Shown piece after piece: positions 33,798 through 44,621 of a DNA stretch of 64,000 nt (its first letter is position 1; the number at the start of each line of letters is the position of its first letter). The notes beneath the pieces were generated by a model. It made no database searches, was not told the DNA's origin, and saw only the letters and a list, made by a program, of their open reading frames with translations. Source of the DNA: Linnemannia hyalina (Eukaryota > Mortierellomycota > Mortierellomycetes > Mortierellales > Mortierellaceae); assembly GCA_019671135.1 (NCBI GenBank), contig JAHRHY010000004.1, positions 620,001 through 684,000 of the forward strand. The letters run 5' to 3'. Both the position numbers and the translations under genes were made by a program.

Positions 33798-34471
33798 TTA
33801 TTCCAGCTCTGTAACTAGGATTGCGCCACGCAGTTCGAACAACCTACGATTAATCGCACCGAGACCAATAACAACATTGAGAACGGCACTAGAGGCGACC
33901 AACAAAAACTCTTCCTGGCCCATCCTTGTCCTCCGCCACCCGCCAGGAATGGATCGATCCTTCAGCATTTGCCGTCGCAAACTCCAACCTAAAAGAGAAA
34001 CCGGTCAGGGAGGTCGTCTCGTTCAAAGTGGAAACCTCTGGACCGAAGGTGTAAACGTGATTGTTGCTGATCGTGATCGCTTCCAGTGTTCCATTGGTCT
34101 CTACGCTCTGTTGAATGAAATCGAATAATTATAAGCTAGTAAAAAAAAGAGCAGCTTGGCGAAGAGGAATCACCAAGGTTACCAAAGTATGACTTACCAA
34201 TTCCCAGACAGCAGCAGCACCCGTTAGGGTCTTTGAAGCCTTGTCCACGGTTGCAAGGAAAACGGTGTTGTTTTTCTCGGCAAGGGAGGACTTTGGGACC
34301 TCCGATGTTGGCGTGTCTTAGTGACTGTTTCCTCGATGCCTCTGAAAGAATGTAAGAGAGACCAACGGTGCTGTTCACCCATGCGCCTGGTCCTTTGAAG
34401 TTGCCGCTGGAATTCATTGTTGCAGCAGGATCATATCGAATTCCAAAAGTTCCTTTGCTTGGAACCGCCAC
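33798..34471 (-). pseudogene. Broken membrane-protein gene (copy e)
   Basis: The segment GTFGIRYDPAATMNSSGNF and GPGAWVNSTVGLSY matches exon 1 of copy c. It shifts frame near 34300 into EKNNTVFLATVDKASKTLTG and ends at a GTAAGT donor near 34196. An exon-2-like piece follows a CAACAG acceptor (TNGTLEAITISNNHVYTFG). Start, most of exon 1 and all of exon 3 are missing. Confidence 0.7.
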
Positions 34472-34988
34472 TTTCCCATCACAAAGATAATTATCATCTA
34501 GCTCCGTGGTAGTTCAAGCACTGAAAGTACTTGCAATGCGGCAGTCTACTGAAAACGATGGCGGTCTAGATGGTGTTGAATACGGATGCACACAGTCCTC
34601 TATTTCGTATGGTTTGATACCATAATTTGCCGTCACTTTGGCGAGGAGAGAGGCAACGGCGGCAGTAAGCGCAAGACAAATGTGAAGGAGTTAGGCTAAG
34701 CGCGCATGCAAAGGATTGATGGTGGCCGAACGCGTTGAAAGTGTCGCAAATACCTTTTTGCGTTCGGCGTGGTATCCCTCCCAATCCCAACGAAAACGTC
34801 CCTACATACGCCTTGCCATTTTCCACCGCCAATTTGACGGTTCGTTCGCCTCAAGCAATGGGGGGGTGGGGGTGTCAACCGAGGCATCTTCAACTACGCA
34901 AAATGGGAGATGGAGTACTATACAACATCAACGACGTAGAGTGGGGAGTGCAGGAACTAGAAGATACAAGAGCATAAACGTACGTGAT

Positions 34989-35143
34989 TTGCCCTGGTGC
35001 ACCATTATCTATCGTTGATATGACGCGTGTCATTTTTTTACTCAGCTACTCTTTCTCTGATCAATCGTGGGATGCTGGGGCGAGTGTGTTTTCCCAACCC
35101 CCATTTGTTTGTGGATGTGGCCAAATACATTTCTAAATATGCC
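34989..35143 (+). repeat. Dispersed repeat, copy 2 (partner 6179-6335)
   Basis: Begins TTGCCCTGGTGCACCATTA and follows copy 1 with scattered substitutions and small indels. Confidence 0.75.
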
Positions 35144-36347
35144 AAAAGAAGGGGCGCAAAATCAGTGCTGTGTGTGCACAGTCCCGTGCGACCATCCAGG
35201 GCGGGACTGCTCACTTTTATTGATTATGTAATTTCTTCAGTAGAGCTCAGTCCTTCCTTTTCATTAGCACCATACCCCAATAAAAAGCAATACGCTGCGA
35301 TATAGATTGCGCTAACGGTGTTTGCGAGGAAGGAAGATGGCGCAAGATTGAGATAGTCTATCTTGTTTTTCTCAGGGGTATAATGATCTCCGCGGAACAC
35401 CAAATATCCAAACCTTAGCAAAAATGCTTGTTGTAAAGTATTATGCCCCTGTTTACGTTCAGACTCGCAGCGCTGTCACCCTTCTATTGTTCACAGACAG
35501 GAGTGTTGAACAACCTGTTTCATTTTCTCCTTTAACAAGGTCCACCATTGCGCCCCATTGCTCAAAACATCTACGCAAGACGCCCAAGTTTTACCCAAAG
35601 GAAAAAGTACCACCAGACACCTGGTAAAATAGCATATGGTTTAATGTTGATTACGAAGCAACATTTTATCAAGTCAGAATATTGAGGAAACTGCACTCAG
35701 ATCAAGGTGACGCGTTAAAAGCAGACTAGTTAAAGCACGACAAACAAACCGATGAGATTGTATTAGCAAAGCATCAACAATGCAAACTTGAATTCCTGCT
35801 GGAGCAAGGATTGAAAGAGCAGACGTTACAGGACCAAAAGGCAACATCTCTTTGAACGCTTGGCTGCCACAAACCGGCTATCCCTGTTGACAAAGTAGAT
35901 ATTAGAGAAGTGACAGCTAGAAAATCAAACAATGGTAAAATGTCAGTAGGCAATGCAGTATCACAGTAAAGTGAAAGACGGCAAAACAAAGCCAAGCACT
36001 TTGTAAGCGATAGGTCGAAAGGTACCCTTGAATTTTTCCTCAGCTCCCTTGAATTTTGTTTGTGCAACCATGGTCGATATCATTGACCGACGAATACCAA
36101 AGAGTATTTATGCGCATAAAGGAGACATCAGTTCGTTTAAGCAAACAATAAAGGGAAGATACAAAGAAATGGCGAAGCAGAAGGACAGCGCACTTTTCGA
36201 GTCAAAAGGGTCCATGTTGAAATTGTGTCTCTTTCACCTAAACTCTTCTTTATATTCACGCATTCTTCCTTGCCTTCCTTTTCTCACACATAGTCGCTAT
36301 TTTCTTCATTCCTATATCCCCAACCCACAATACATCTAACAAGAGCA
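35144..36347. other. Intergenic and 5' flank of the LRR gene
   Basis: No gene recognised. A TTTATATTC element about 95 bp upstream of the ATG at 36348 is a possible TATA box. One plus-strand stretch near 35760 (CKLEFLLEQGLKEQTLQDQ) looks coding but is isolated. Confidence 0.4.
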
Positions 36348-38936
36348 ATGGAGGATACTCAATCGTCTCGCTTGATCGAAACCACGGATACCATGAAAAT
36401 CACTCTCAACCATGTTGACGGACAGACCATCGTTAATTGGGAGGACATTGAGCAAGTCTTTCCTGGAGTTAAGCGCATTAGCAATGGCTATTCGGTGATC
36501 AAATTTCTTCGGGGTTTAGATCAAGGGTAATAAGGAAACGTAAAAATTATTTGAGATGAATGGTTATGACGAGCAAACATCTCATCATACTGTTCTCTTC
36601 CTTTCTGAATCATGACATATAGCATCCTGGACGTTATTTTGTCTACCTCTGTCCAACCTGTTCTTGCCAACCCTGCTAAGTTTGATCCAGTCGGTGGTGA
36701 AACTAATGCTCCAGTCGGTGTTCCGGTTAATAACAACGTCACTGTTGCTTTCAGGGCTACCCCGCCTATACCAGAGACGCCCGTCAGCGACATTGGCCTT
36801 CTTGACACACCATTAAGTCCATCGTCTACCATCGGTGCTGTTTCCAAGGCAACATTGTTCCAGCAGATTGTGATACGCGCGTCTAGGAAGGCACGCGAAT
36901 CTGAGGTCGAGCAGCGATTTATCTCCCTCCTGGACCCTGAACTCCAAAGAACAGTTCGAGACTCGCCGGACATCTACCAGGCATTTGCCAAGGCTATCAA
37001 GTACGGTAACGGGGGGCTTAGTCGAGCAGAGCTTAAGCAAGAAATGGGTGGGCACTTTCAGAAGCTGGAGGCTATGATGGACATGAACTTAAAGTTTCAG
37101 GAAGCAATGCTTGCTAAGCAGGATGAAGTGAAGCAGCTGCAGGATCATGTCATCAGAAACCAAGAAGAGATGAGGCAGCTGCAGGAGCAAGTCCTTAGCA
37201 ACCAAGAAGAGATGAAGCAACTGCAGCAGCGAGCTCTTGAGCAGTTAGCCGTGCTCCAGTCTCGTGTGCGAGCCGTCCTAACTCAGACCTACGAACTCCA
37301 CGAGTACCCGATCCCTCGTCTTTTCGTTGTCCTTCCTCAAGACCCTTCAGGTTGGGATGCCGTAAACCCTTTCTTGAACAAGTTCCGTCTCTACTTTTTA
37401 TGCGAGTGCGGAGAACACACCAAGTCGATCGACTGCAAGACCGAGATCTCTCATGATATCCACATTGCTAAGCATGAAGGCTATGATATTGCTCGACCTT
37501 CAGAGTTTTTTCAGCAATACGGCCTCTATGTCCTCACTATCCTCAAGATGCTCAAGTTCGGTGTTTCGGTTGCCGGAGTAGCTATACCAGCTATCTCTCA
37601 CCTGGTCAGATCGGACGCCATCGATCAAGCTACTGCCAGTCTACAACAGTTGAGGGACAACATTGAGCCTGGAATGGATCATGTCATAGGCTGGATAGAC
37701 AAGGTCTCTGTGGATGAAGGCGAGGCAGTTGATGAGTTTTCTAAGCAGATGGAAAAGAAGGAGGCATTGGAAGGCGCCGATCTACGCAAGCTGGTCACCT
37801 TTCTGAAGGACATGGACGGCAATAAGGTGTTGGGGAACCTGTACAGGACCGTTACGGACGAGGGACATGTCAAATGGGTTTGCATTGACCACTACCGCAT
37901 GAACTATCTAGAAAACTCGGCCAAGGAGTTCCAGCGCGTGTTAGGTTTCGTCGGAGGATCGTTTAGTGAAAACGTCGGTAGGGTTGACGTGAGACTCCAG
38001 TCGAGAGAGTTGGCAGATACGTTCTTTTCGGCACTGGGAAAGGCGAGATCTGTCTACGAGCTCGATATTGGCTGGAACTGCGCCTGCTCTACAAGTGATC
38101 TTGAAGCACTGGAGGATGCGCTCAAGAAATCAAGAGTATCAATTCTTCGACTGGATCTTCAACAATTTCGGACGGGCGCCGTCAGGAAAATAATGTTGGC
38201 ATCCTCACCATATGACGTCATTTACCGCATCAGAGATCTTCCTAATATGAAAGTGCTTCATATCCTTCTTTCAAAGGACCTCGTCAACTTTCTTGGATTT
38301 CCACCCAAAAAATCAAATCATATTTGCAAGATGTCCTGCGAGCTGGCATCTACAATGATTGGAGGAAAGGATATTGGAATGCTAGCTAATGCACTCAAGA
38401 CCAACTCGACCCTGACCACTTTGGACTTGGGGAGCAAATCGATCGGAGACAACGGAGCCAAGGCGCTGGCTGACGCACTCAAGGCCAACTTGACCCTGAC
38501 CACTTTGGACTTGAGGAGCAACTCGATCGGAGACAATGGAGCCAAGGCGCTGGCTAGGGCACTCAAGACTAACTCGGCCCTGACCACTTTGATCTTGGGG
38601 AACAACCCGATCGAATCCGACGGAGCCAAGACGCTGGCTGAGGCACTCAAGATCAACTCGACCTTGACCACTTTGGTCTTATTCAACAACCTGTTCGGAT
38701 CCGACGGAGCCAAGGCGCTGGCTGAGGCACTCAAGACCAACTCGACCTTAACCACTTTGGACTTGCAGAACTGCCAGATCGGATCCGACGGATCCAAGGC
38801 GCTGGCTGAGGCACTCAAGACCAACTCGACCCTGGCCACTTTGGACTTGCAGAATAATCTGATGGGATCCAGCGGAGCCAAGGCGCTGGCTGAAGTACTC
38901 AAGGCCAACTCGACCCTGACCACTTTGGATTTGTGA
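36348..38936 (+). CDS. Coiled-coil leucine-rich-repeat protein
   Basis: Exon 1 is 36348-36526 (donor GTAATA) and exon 2 is 36623-38936 (acceptor ATATAG), giving 830 residues. N-terminus: a small domain reading HVDGQTIVNWEDIEQVFPGV. Residues about 195-275 form a Gln/Glu-rich coiled coil with a repeated block (NQEEMRQLQEQVLSNQEEM). A central domain (about 280-640) starts YPIPRLFVVLP and includes FRLYFLCECGEHT and an Ala/Val-rich helix. Residues about 647-830 are RNI-like LRRs of 28 residues (ALKTNSTLTTLDL, then IGDNGAKALAEA), six full units and a partial one. The architecture recalls NLRC3/RNI-type proteins common in Mortierella. No NACHT or other P-loop was identified. LRR units are very similar at DNA level (84-bp period). 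The stop falls in the middle of a unit and LRR debris follows, so the C-terminus may be truncated. Probably a scaffold or recognition protein; no specific function can be given. Confidence 0.85.
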
Positions 38937-39112
38937 GAGGGATGGGTGAGATATGAAGTGAAGTAACGAGTAAAGAAGTTGTTTTTATTATCTTATCCCT
39001 GATCAGTACTATATAGTACCTGAATAGGGCCAAGTAAGTGGCCTATCCACTTCGTTAAATAAAAAAGAAAAGGCAGTGAACCCTCTAGTATGATTCACAT
39101 CTATCCATAACA

Positions 39113-39450
39113 CTTGCACTACAACTCGATCGGAGCCAAGGCGCTGGCGCTGGCCGAGGCACTCAAGACCAACTCGACCCTCGTAACAGCAACTGAGTGA
39201 GGGGATGCAAACAGCGAACAGAGAGAGATAAGAACGGGAGAAAGGATATGAAAGCAGTAGGGACAAGAGAAAAGGCTAGAAACGGATGATGTTTATTATA
39301 AAAGGAGAGAAAGGTATTTATACTAATATCTAGGAGGCGTGGTTGTTAGGGAGAGTAGAGGCGCGGTTGCTGTGAAGATTGGAGGCGAAGTAAGAGAACA
39401 GTCTACGATGTTATCACAATCCTGGCCACTTTGGTATTGGAGGAAAACCC
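39113..39450 (+). pseudogene. LRR-repeat debris downstream of the LRR gene
   Basis: At 39113-39190 one unit reads LHYNSIGAKALALAEALKTN with the start of the next unit. At 39418-39450 the text CTGGCCACTTTGG, then TTGGAGG-AAC, is another unit start. About 230 bp of unrelated DNA separates them. They indicate a once longer LRR array broken by insertion or deletion. Confidence 0.7.
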
Positions 39451-39530
39451 GCCCATCTTAATGACATAGACAGCTATAGGATGCAGCAGTTTAAACAGCA
39501 GTGATGAGATAAGAAAGCCTTACATTACAG

Positions 39531-39739
39531 CTAAACAATAACATTGCACGCTGTTCGACGATACAAAGGGCAGGATGACTCAGGTTGACTTAGATTGATG
39601 GGGTTAGTGTTGGACTTGACGAGGACGTTGTATGAAATCCAGAGGGCTCCAGGGGTGTCGTACGAGTGGGCGTATGCAAAGCCATAAAATGATGTTGTGT
39701 CCGGGTCGGTTGAATGCAAAGGAGGTTGGGGATGTCCAT
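39531..39739 (-). pseudogene. Broken membrane-protein gene stub (copy f)
   Basis: ATG at 39739 with MDIPNLLC, then a one-base deletion relative to copy g, then STDPDTTSFYGFAYAHSY and YNVLVKSNTNPINLSQ. Similarity ends near 39565. Its 5' flank matches that of copy g, so the two come from the same duplicated segment. Confidence 0.75.
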
Positions 39740-40237
39740 TCTGGCAGGTGTCACAGTATTCATTCTAATATGTGTGGGAGTTTTGAAAGCCCGGGTTCGA
39801 AGAGAGAGCAGGGAGTAAATTGCCATGAGATGGAAAGGCGCTAGTTGGGTCTTCCTCCTCCCTTCTGGAGGACCTGGTGTCGGCTCCAGGGGTTGGGCAA
39901 CTTTGTTGATTGCTTGGTTTGGCATGCTGTTGCATTATTGGTGTTTGTGGGCGTCACTTTTTTATATGTACTTTTCCTGTTTGTGCTGTAGTCGCAGTTA
40001 TGGTTGATAAAGTGGTGATGAAATGAAATGAAAAAGGGATATACATTGTGTGTCGCTGTTGATCTGTCTCTGTTGTGGATGTCGCTGTTGTTATTGTCGC
40101 TGCTATTGTCGTCGTTATCGCTGGTAATAAAAGAAAACGCTGGTGAACCCGTCATAGCCTGCACGAAATAAGGAAAGAAGGAAAGAAGGTTCACGCTGGT
40201 GCTATCCTACTGTTGTTTGTCTTTGTCTATTGTGGCG

Positions 40238-40656
40238 TTGTTGCTCAGGGGAGAGGGTCGACGGCCAGAGTTGTAGGACCGCTGTTAGGTCCTCAATTGG
40301 TACGGAGGGGGGGAAGGGGGTTGTAGGTTGGGGGGAGGGGAAGTGACAATAGTGTCCTAAAAGAATCACACAAAACGATACACTGCAGCGTGCCAGCGAA
40401 ACTCTTGTCAATACTGCTCTCGTCCAAGTGATGTGTAAAAGGACCTTGTATTCATATTAATAAAGAGGGGGTTGTTACCTGCAGCGTGCCAGCGAAACTC
40501 TTGTCAATACTGCTCTCGTCCAAGTGATGTGTAAAAGGACAAAGAGCAGACAAGAGGGCTCGGCGCACTACTAATACTATGTCTACTAAAGAATATGACT
40601 GCTAACCTAAGGCATCGCCGCCACTGCCTAGCCACCACATCTTTTTGTAACAGCGT
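40238..40656 (+). mobile_element. Insertion L in the duplicated segment
   Basis: Compared with 7126-7180 this stretch is extra DNA. It begins TTGTTGCTCAGGGGAGAGG and is matched in inverse by 41070-41399. It contains a 62-bp direct duplication (40383-40444 and 40479-40540). No coding capacity. Confidence 0.7.
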
Positions 40657-40748
40657 CTGGGAAAAAGATTACTTTCCTCTCTCGCGTACAAGCTCCCATT
40701 TTAAGAGACTCTACTTAAGGGGTGGTAGACGAAGCCACAAGTTCATGG

Positions 40749-41399
40749 TGTTGTTACGGAATCAGGTGGGTTCGGTTGAGATATTGTGGAGTGGTTGTTA
40801 CACTCACAGTTGAGGTTAATGTTGTGAATAAGGGAAATGTAGAAGAAGGTTATTGAAACTGGGGGGGATCCTATGGCACGATACGCAAGCAAACAATACA
40901 CACTGAAATAAATGGCGTCAGCTAACTCAATCAATTGCTTCGTGAAGTTGTCTTTTGAAAGGACATGGAGCAAAAGATCGAGCCGCCTCGCTATTTCTAC
41001 TACTGCAGTATCTACTTTGGTCTAAATTGCGGTGAGGTCAAAGCACTGCAAGGAATGGCTCTCTGTAACAGTGTTGCAAAAAGATGTGGTGGCTAGGCAG
41101 TGGCGGCGATGCCATAGGTTAGCAGTCATATTCTTTAGTAGACATAGTATTAGTAGTGCGCCGAGCCCTCTTGTCTGCTCTTTGTCCTTTTACACATCAC
41201 TTCTTGGACGAGAGCAGTATTGACAAGAGTTTCGCTGGCGCGCTGCAGTGTATCGTTTCGTGTGATTCTTTAGGACGCTATTATCACTATCCCCGGCTAT
41301 CAATCCCCCCTCAACCTACAACCCCTCCCCCCCGTACCAATTGAGGACTTAACAGCGGTCCTACAACTCTGGCCTTCGATCCTCTCCCCTGAGTAACAA
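40749..41399 (-). mobile_element. Insertion R, same element family in inverse orientation
   Basis: Compared with 7268-7285 (TTCATGGGATCG) this is a 651-bp insert, flanked by TGG on both sides (40746-40748 and 41400-41402). It ends with GTAACAA and has TGTTGTTAC at the other end, so short terminal inverted repeats are likely. Its right half is the inverse of insertion L. A 3-bp target duplication would fit Harbinger- or CACTA-type elements, but no transposase is present. Confidence 0.65.
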
Positions 41400-41433
41400 T
41401 GGGATCGGACCCCACCATGACCACCAAGTTCCA

Positions 41434-41515
41434 TCATGTGTGATCAGTTTGCGAAAGATGGGTAGAGAAAACGCCAGTATTGTCGTTGGATGATTAGGGT
41501 ATCTGTATTACTGTG
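41434..41515 (+). repeat. Dispersed segment, copy 1 (partner 61285-61358)
   Basis: ATCAGTTTGCGAAAG-TGG-TAGAGAAAA-GCCAGT, then GTCGTTGGATGATTAGGGTA, recurs just 3' of the membrane-protein gene at 61462-63284. Confidence 0.75.
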
Positions 41516-43367
41516 CCAGCCGCATAGCGAAAAAAGAGGAAGAATTTATCTAATTTAATGTAATAGCCTCCACCTAAAAGGTCGAGCTGGGAGGAAGAGT
41601 GCTTGAGGGTTGCGGTTGTTTAATAAGGATGTGAGTTACGGATTGCTGAACTATCAAGGGTACCGACTATGAATTTATATGTGTGTGCACACCAAATTGG
41701 GTCACTATTGTTACTCTCCACGAGAAGACGCGCTTTAATTAGTCAGCAGAAGTTTTTCGGGGAATTTAGCGGCGTTGGCCAGGTACAACATAGAGAAAAC
41801 AAACAACAGTGGGCGCCTCTTCACGGAGAGTAAGTGGACACATCCTTCCCAGACAAGTGCGAGTATTTGATTTCAACAACTTTTCCTCAAGCTCTCAGCT
41901 CTACATCGGCCCATCAGGGGCATCGACACGGCATCTGGAATCACACCACTCACAGCACCATCGCCATTTACCTTGCCCCCCCGAAACACACACTTCTCAT
42001 CTCCACACACCCAAAAAGGGTTTCCATGAACATATTCTGGCAATCACCATCCCACTTCCATCGGAAACCAACACCCACCCTACCTGCCTCAAAAGCACCT
42101 ACCACACCAATGCTCCCAGCCCCAACATGCCCGGACATCAACACCAACACCAAGTACGCACCATCACGCAGCCAAGAGGCAGGATCCAGTACCTTCCACG
42201 CTCGGAAGACGAAGATGTGACGTCTGGAGAAACCCACGAGGACGCAGAACTCACCTCCAACAGCATGGACGACCAGCAACCGCAATCAAAGGAGATGAGG
42301 AAAAATCATCTTCAACACCGGTATCCAGGAGGTCATCCTCAAAGCTGCAGACTTTTTGGACCGACGATCTCGGAGCCACCGGTGACATTATCAACGATTT
42401 GGCTTACAAATTGAGAGGACTGGTTACTTTCATCGTCAAAACTTACTATCCGCTACCCTCCAAATCAACAGCCAAACCACTGAGAAGTATCTCTCCGTCA
42501 AGATCAGCGACGAAACAGTCAAAAAACTACCTCCTCAACTTGGCCTTCAACAAACCAACAAAGACAACGATCCCCAGCACAAATGGCCGGGGCTGCTCTG
42601 AAAAAGCCCGCGACAATGGCGGCAAGGATTTTAAATACCCCGACAAAAAGATAACCAAAACCAGCACGATTCAAGCTCTACGCCGACCATCACACCGCTG
42701 AGCACTGGGCAAGCGCAAGTACAGAGGCTTTGGGTTCAGGAGTAGCGTTCTTAGCGAACGACACCTGGAGCAGATATATAATAAGAAAAAGACACACAAA
42801 GGGCAAGGCATTTCTTTGGACTTTGGATTCCACTTGGGCGCCCACATATGAATGGTGAACTGCTTTGTACTAGCCCGAAAAGGCGTCAAGGAGGAGAGAA
42901 AAGAATTCGAGCTGTTCAAGTGGGTGATTAAAGAGATTCAAGATGCAAATAAGAGATGCACGGAGACGGCTCATGTGCAGGGACTTTAATGGCGTGTGAA
43001 CCCCGCACGCGACCGTTCCAATGGAAAAAAAATACAGAACAATAACACCGAAAATAAACTTCTGGAGTAGCTCGTTGATAATTACCAGTTCACTGACAGT
43101 TTCCGCAAGATGTACCCAGAAGTTCGCGCTTACTCCTTTAAAGAAACTAGTAGTTTGTACATGGTATGGCTATCACAGGGACTGACGGGAGTATCGACGG
43201 GAGCAGGAATGATACCCTTGGAGGGTATTGTTCGTGCATTGGATAAAATTGATCTGTCGTCACGGACAGGCATCTTTTACTTTGAAAAAAAACACAACTT
43301 AAGTAGCTGTCTACTAACACTCTATGATCTTCATTTTTATCCCTTTTCTTCGCGGAGCTGATTATTC
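41516..43367. other. Degenerate coding-like DNA, not recognised
   Basis: C/A-rich sequence at 41810-42970 keeps long frames (for example 41809-42414) and readable pieces such as LQINSQTTEKYLSVKISDET. The frame changes repeatedly, and no start, splice set or family was found. It may be an old pseudogene. Confidence 0.35.
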
Positions 43368-43910
43368 ATGAACTTTGGCGCTCTGACGTACCCATTCTTC
43401 CAACCCATCGGCGGCAACCTACCCACCCAAACCGCCTTTGCCGTCCTCATGTCCGACAATATCGTCGCCGAGATCAACCTCGTCGCGGGCCAGACCCAAT
43501 TCTCGCTCAACGTCATCGTCAATGGTACACTTGGCGGCAACGGGACGACTCTTTTACACTACGCCACCGTCAAGATGGTGGTGGTGATGGGTCAAGCATA
43601 GAGATAGGGTTAGGACTGTTGGGGAATATTGTATTCTTGATTGCGTTGTTTTTCTTGTTTAAGAAGAATTAGCGTGGGAAGTGGATGGAAATTTTGACGA
43701 GGGTGGATGAGGATGATGCGCCGAGGAGGCCGGCGGAGGTGAATGAGGGTGCGATTGAGTTGATCGGAGACGGACAGAGTACCAGCATATTCAGGATGAT
43801 AATGTGGTGCCTACGGATCCTCCGCCAGTTTATGAGTCTAGGGGTCGGGATGCTCAGGCGGCGGCTCAGGCTGGGGCTTCTTCTGCATTTCCTCTTCCTC
43901 CTCTTGCATA
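43368..43910 (+). pseudogene. Relic of a different single-pass membrane protein
   Basis: Frames give YPFFQPIGGNLPTQTAFAVL, then VAEINLVAGQTQFSLNVIVN with N-glycosylation sequons. A shift follows near 43575, then a Gly-rich linker and a membrane segment (GLLGNIVFLIALFFLF), a TAG at 43670, and an acidic tail with TDPPPVYESR (a PPxY motif of the kind bound by WW domains). At least two frame breaks and a stop make it non-functional. The family is not recognised and differs from the multi-copy family nearby. Confidence 0.5.
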
Positions 43911-44621
43911 GATGCTCAGGCCTTACCACAACCTTTGGTCTATCAGGAAGCCAAAAACCACATGGACATGGTCAATCTGCAGAAACAAACACAAAGATAC
44001 CCCTTTCCCAAAGTCGACTTGCTTCGGGTCCCACTTCTGCTCGTTCACCCTCTCTCCGTTGTTCATGCTTGTTGCTTTATTCTGCTGAGGTGGGTATGAT
44101 GAAGATGTGTTGTGGAGGAGAAGAAGCATCGCTGATTGGTCTTCTTCCCATACCTATGTCTCTTCTCCTTTCTTGGATCGAGAAACAGATCAACGACAAA
44201 CGTCAATGCTGGAAAATACACACAAACCTTAAAGTGAACAGTCAAAAGTCCCACAAAGGTACCCTTCTATGGCGTGAGAAAAGCGAAAAATTCCGCATAT
44301 CCGCCCTTTTGCTACTTCTGTCTAGTACATGTGGTGTAAGGTACACGGGTGTGGACGACGACTTAGTAGGGGGGTTTCCGAGAAAAAGGAGAAGGAAAAT
44401 TACACACAGAGGTACACAATAAGGACCAGGTTGTTCCTTATTGTGTACACCCGTCCATTTCTCTGTTTTTGCGTTTACCCCTGACTCTCTCTCTCTCTTC
44501 TTACTCTCTTCTCATATAAAATGACTAGCTCCCCGCCCCTCTTTTCCTCTTCTCTTTTCTTCTCTTCTTCCGCTTCCACTTACAACAACAACTCCTCACA
44601 CGCACAGCAAAAACACAAATT
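43911..44621. other. Intergenic and 5' flank of the first GNAT gene
   Basis: No gene supported. The final 150 bp are C/T-rich and carry the TATA box described separately. Confidence 0.45.
44515..44521 (+). promoter_or_regulatory. TATA box of the first GNAT gene
   Basis: TATAAAA, 101 bp upstream of the ATG, followed by a pyrimidine-rich leader as is usual for initiation regions. Confidence 0.6.

Noticed and set aside
38318..38923. 201-residue minus-strand frame with repeats
   Set aside because: Antisense shadow of the LRR units.
41809..42414. 201-residue His/Ser/Pro-rich frame
   Set aside because: Overlaps another frame of similar quality and has no domain or clear start. Kept only as unrecognised degenerate DNA.
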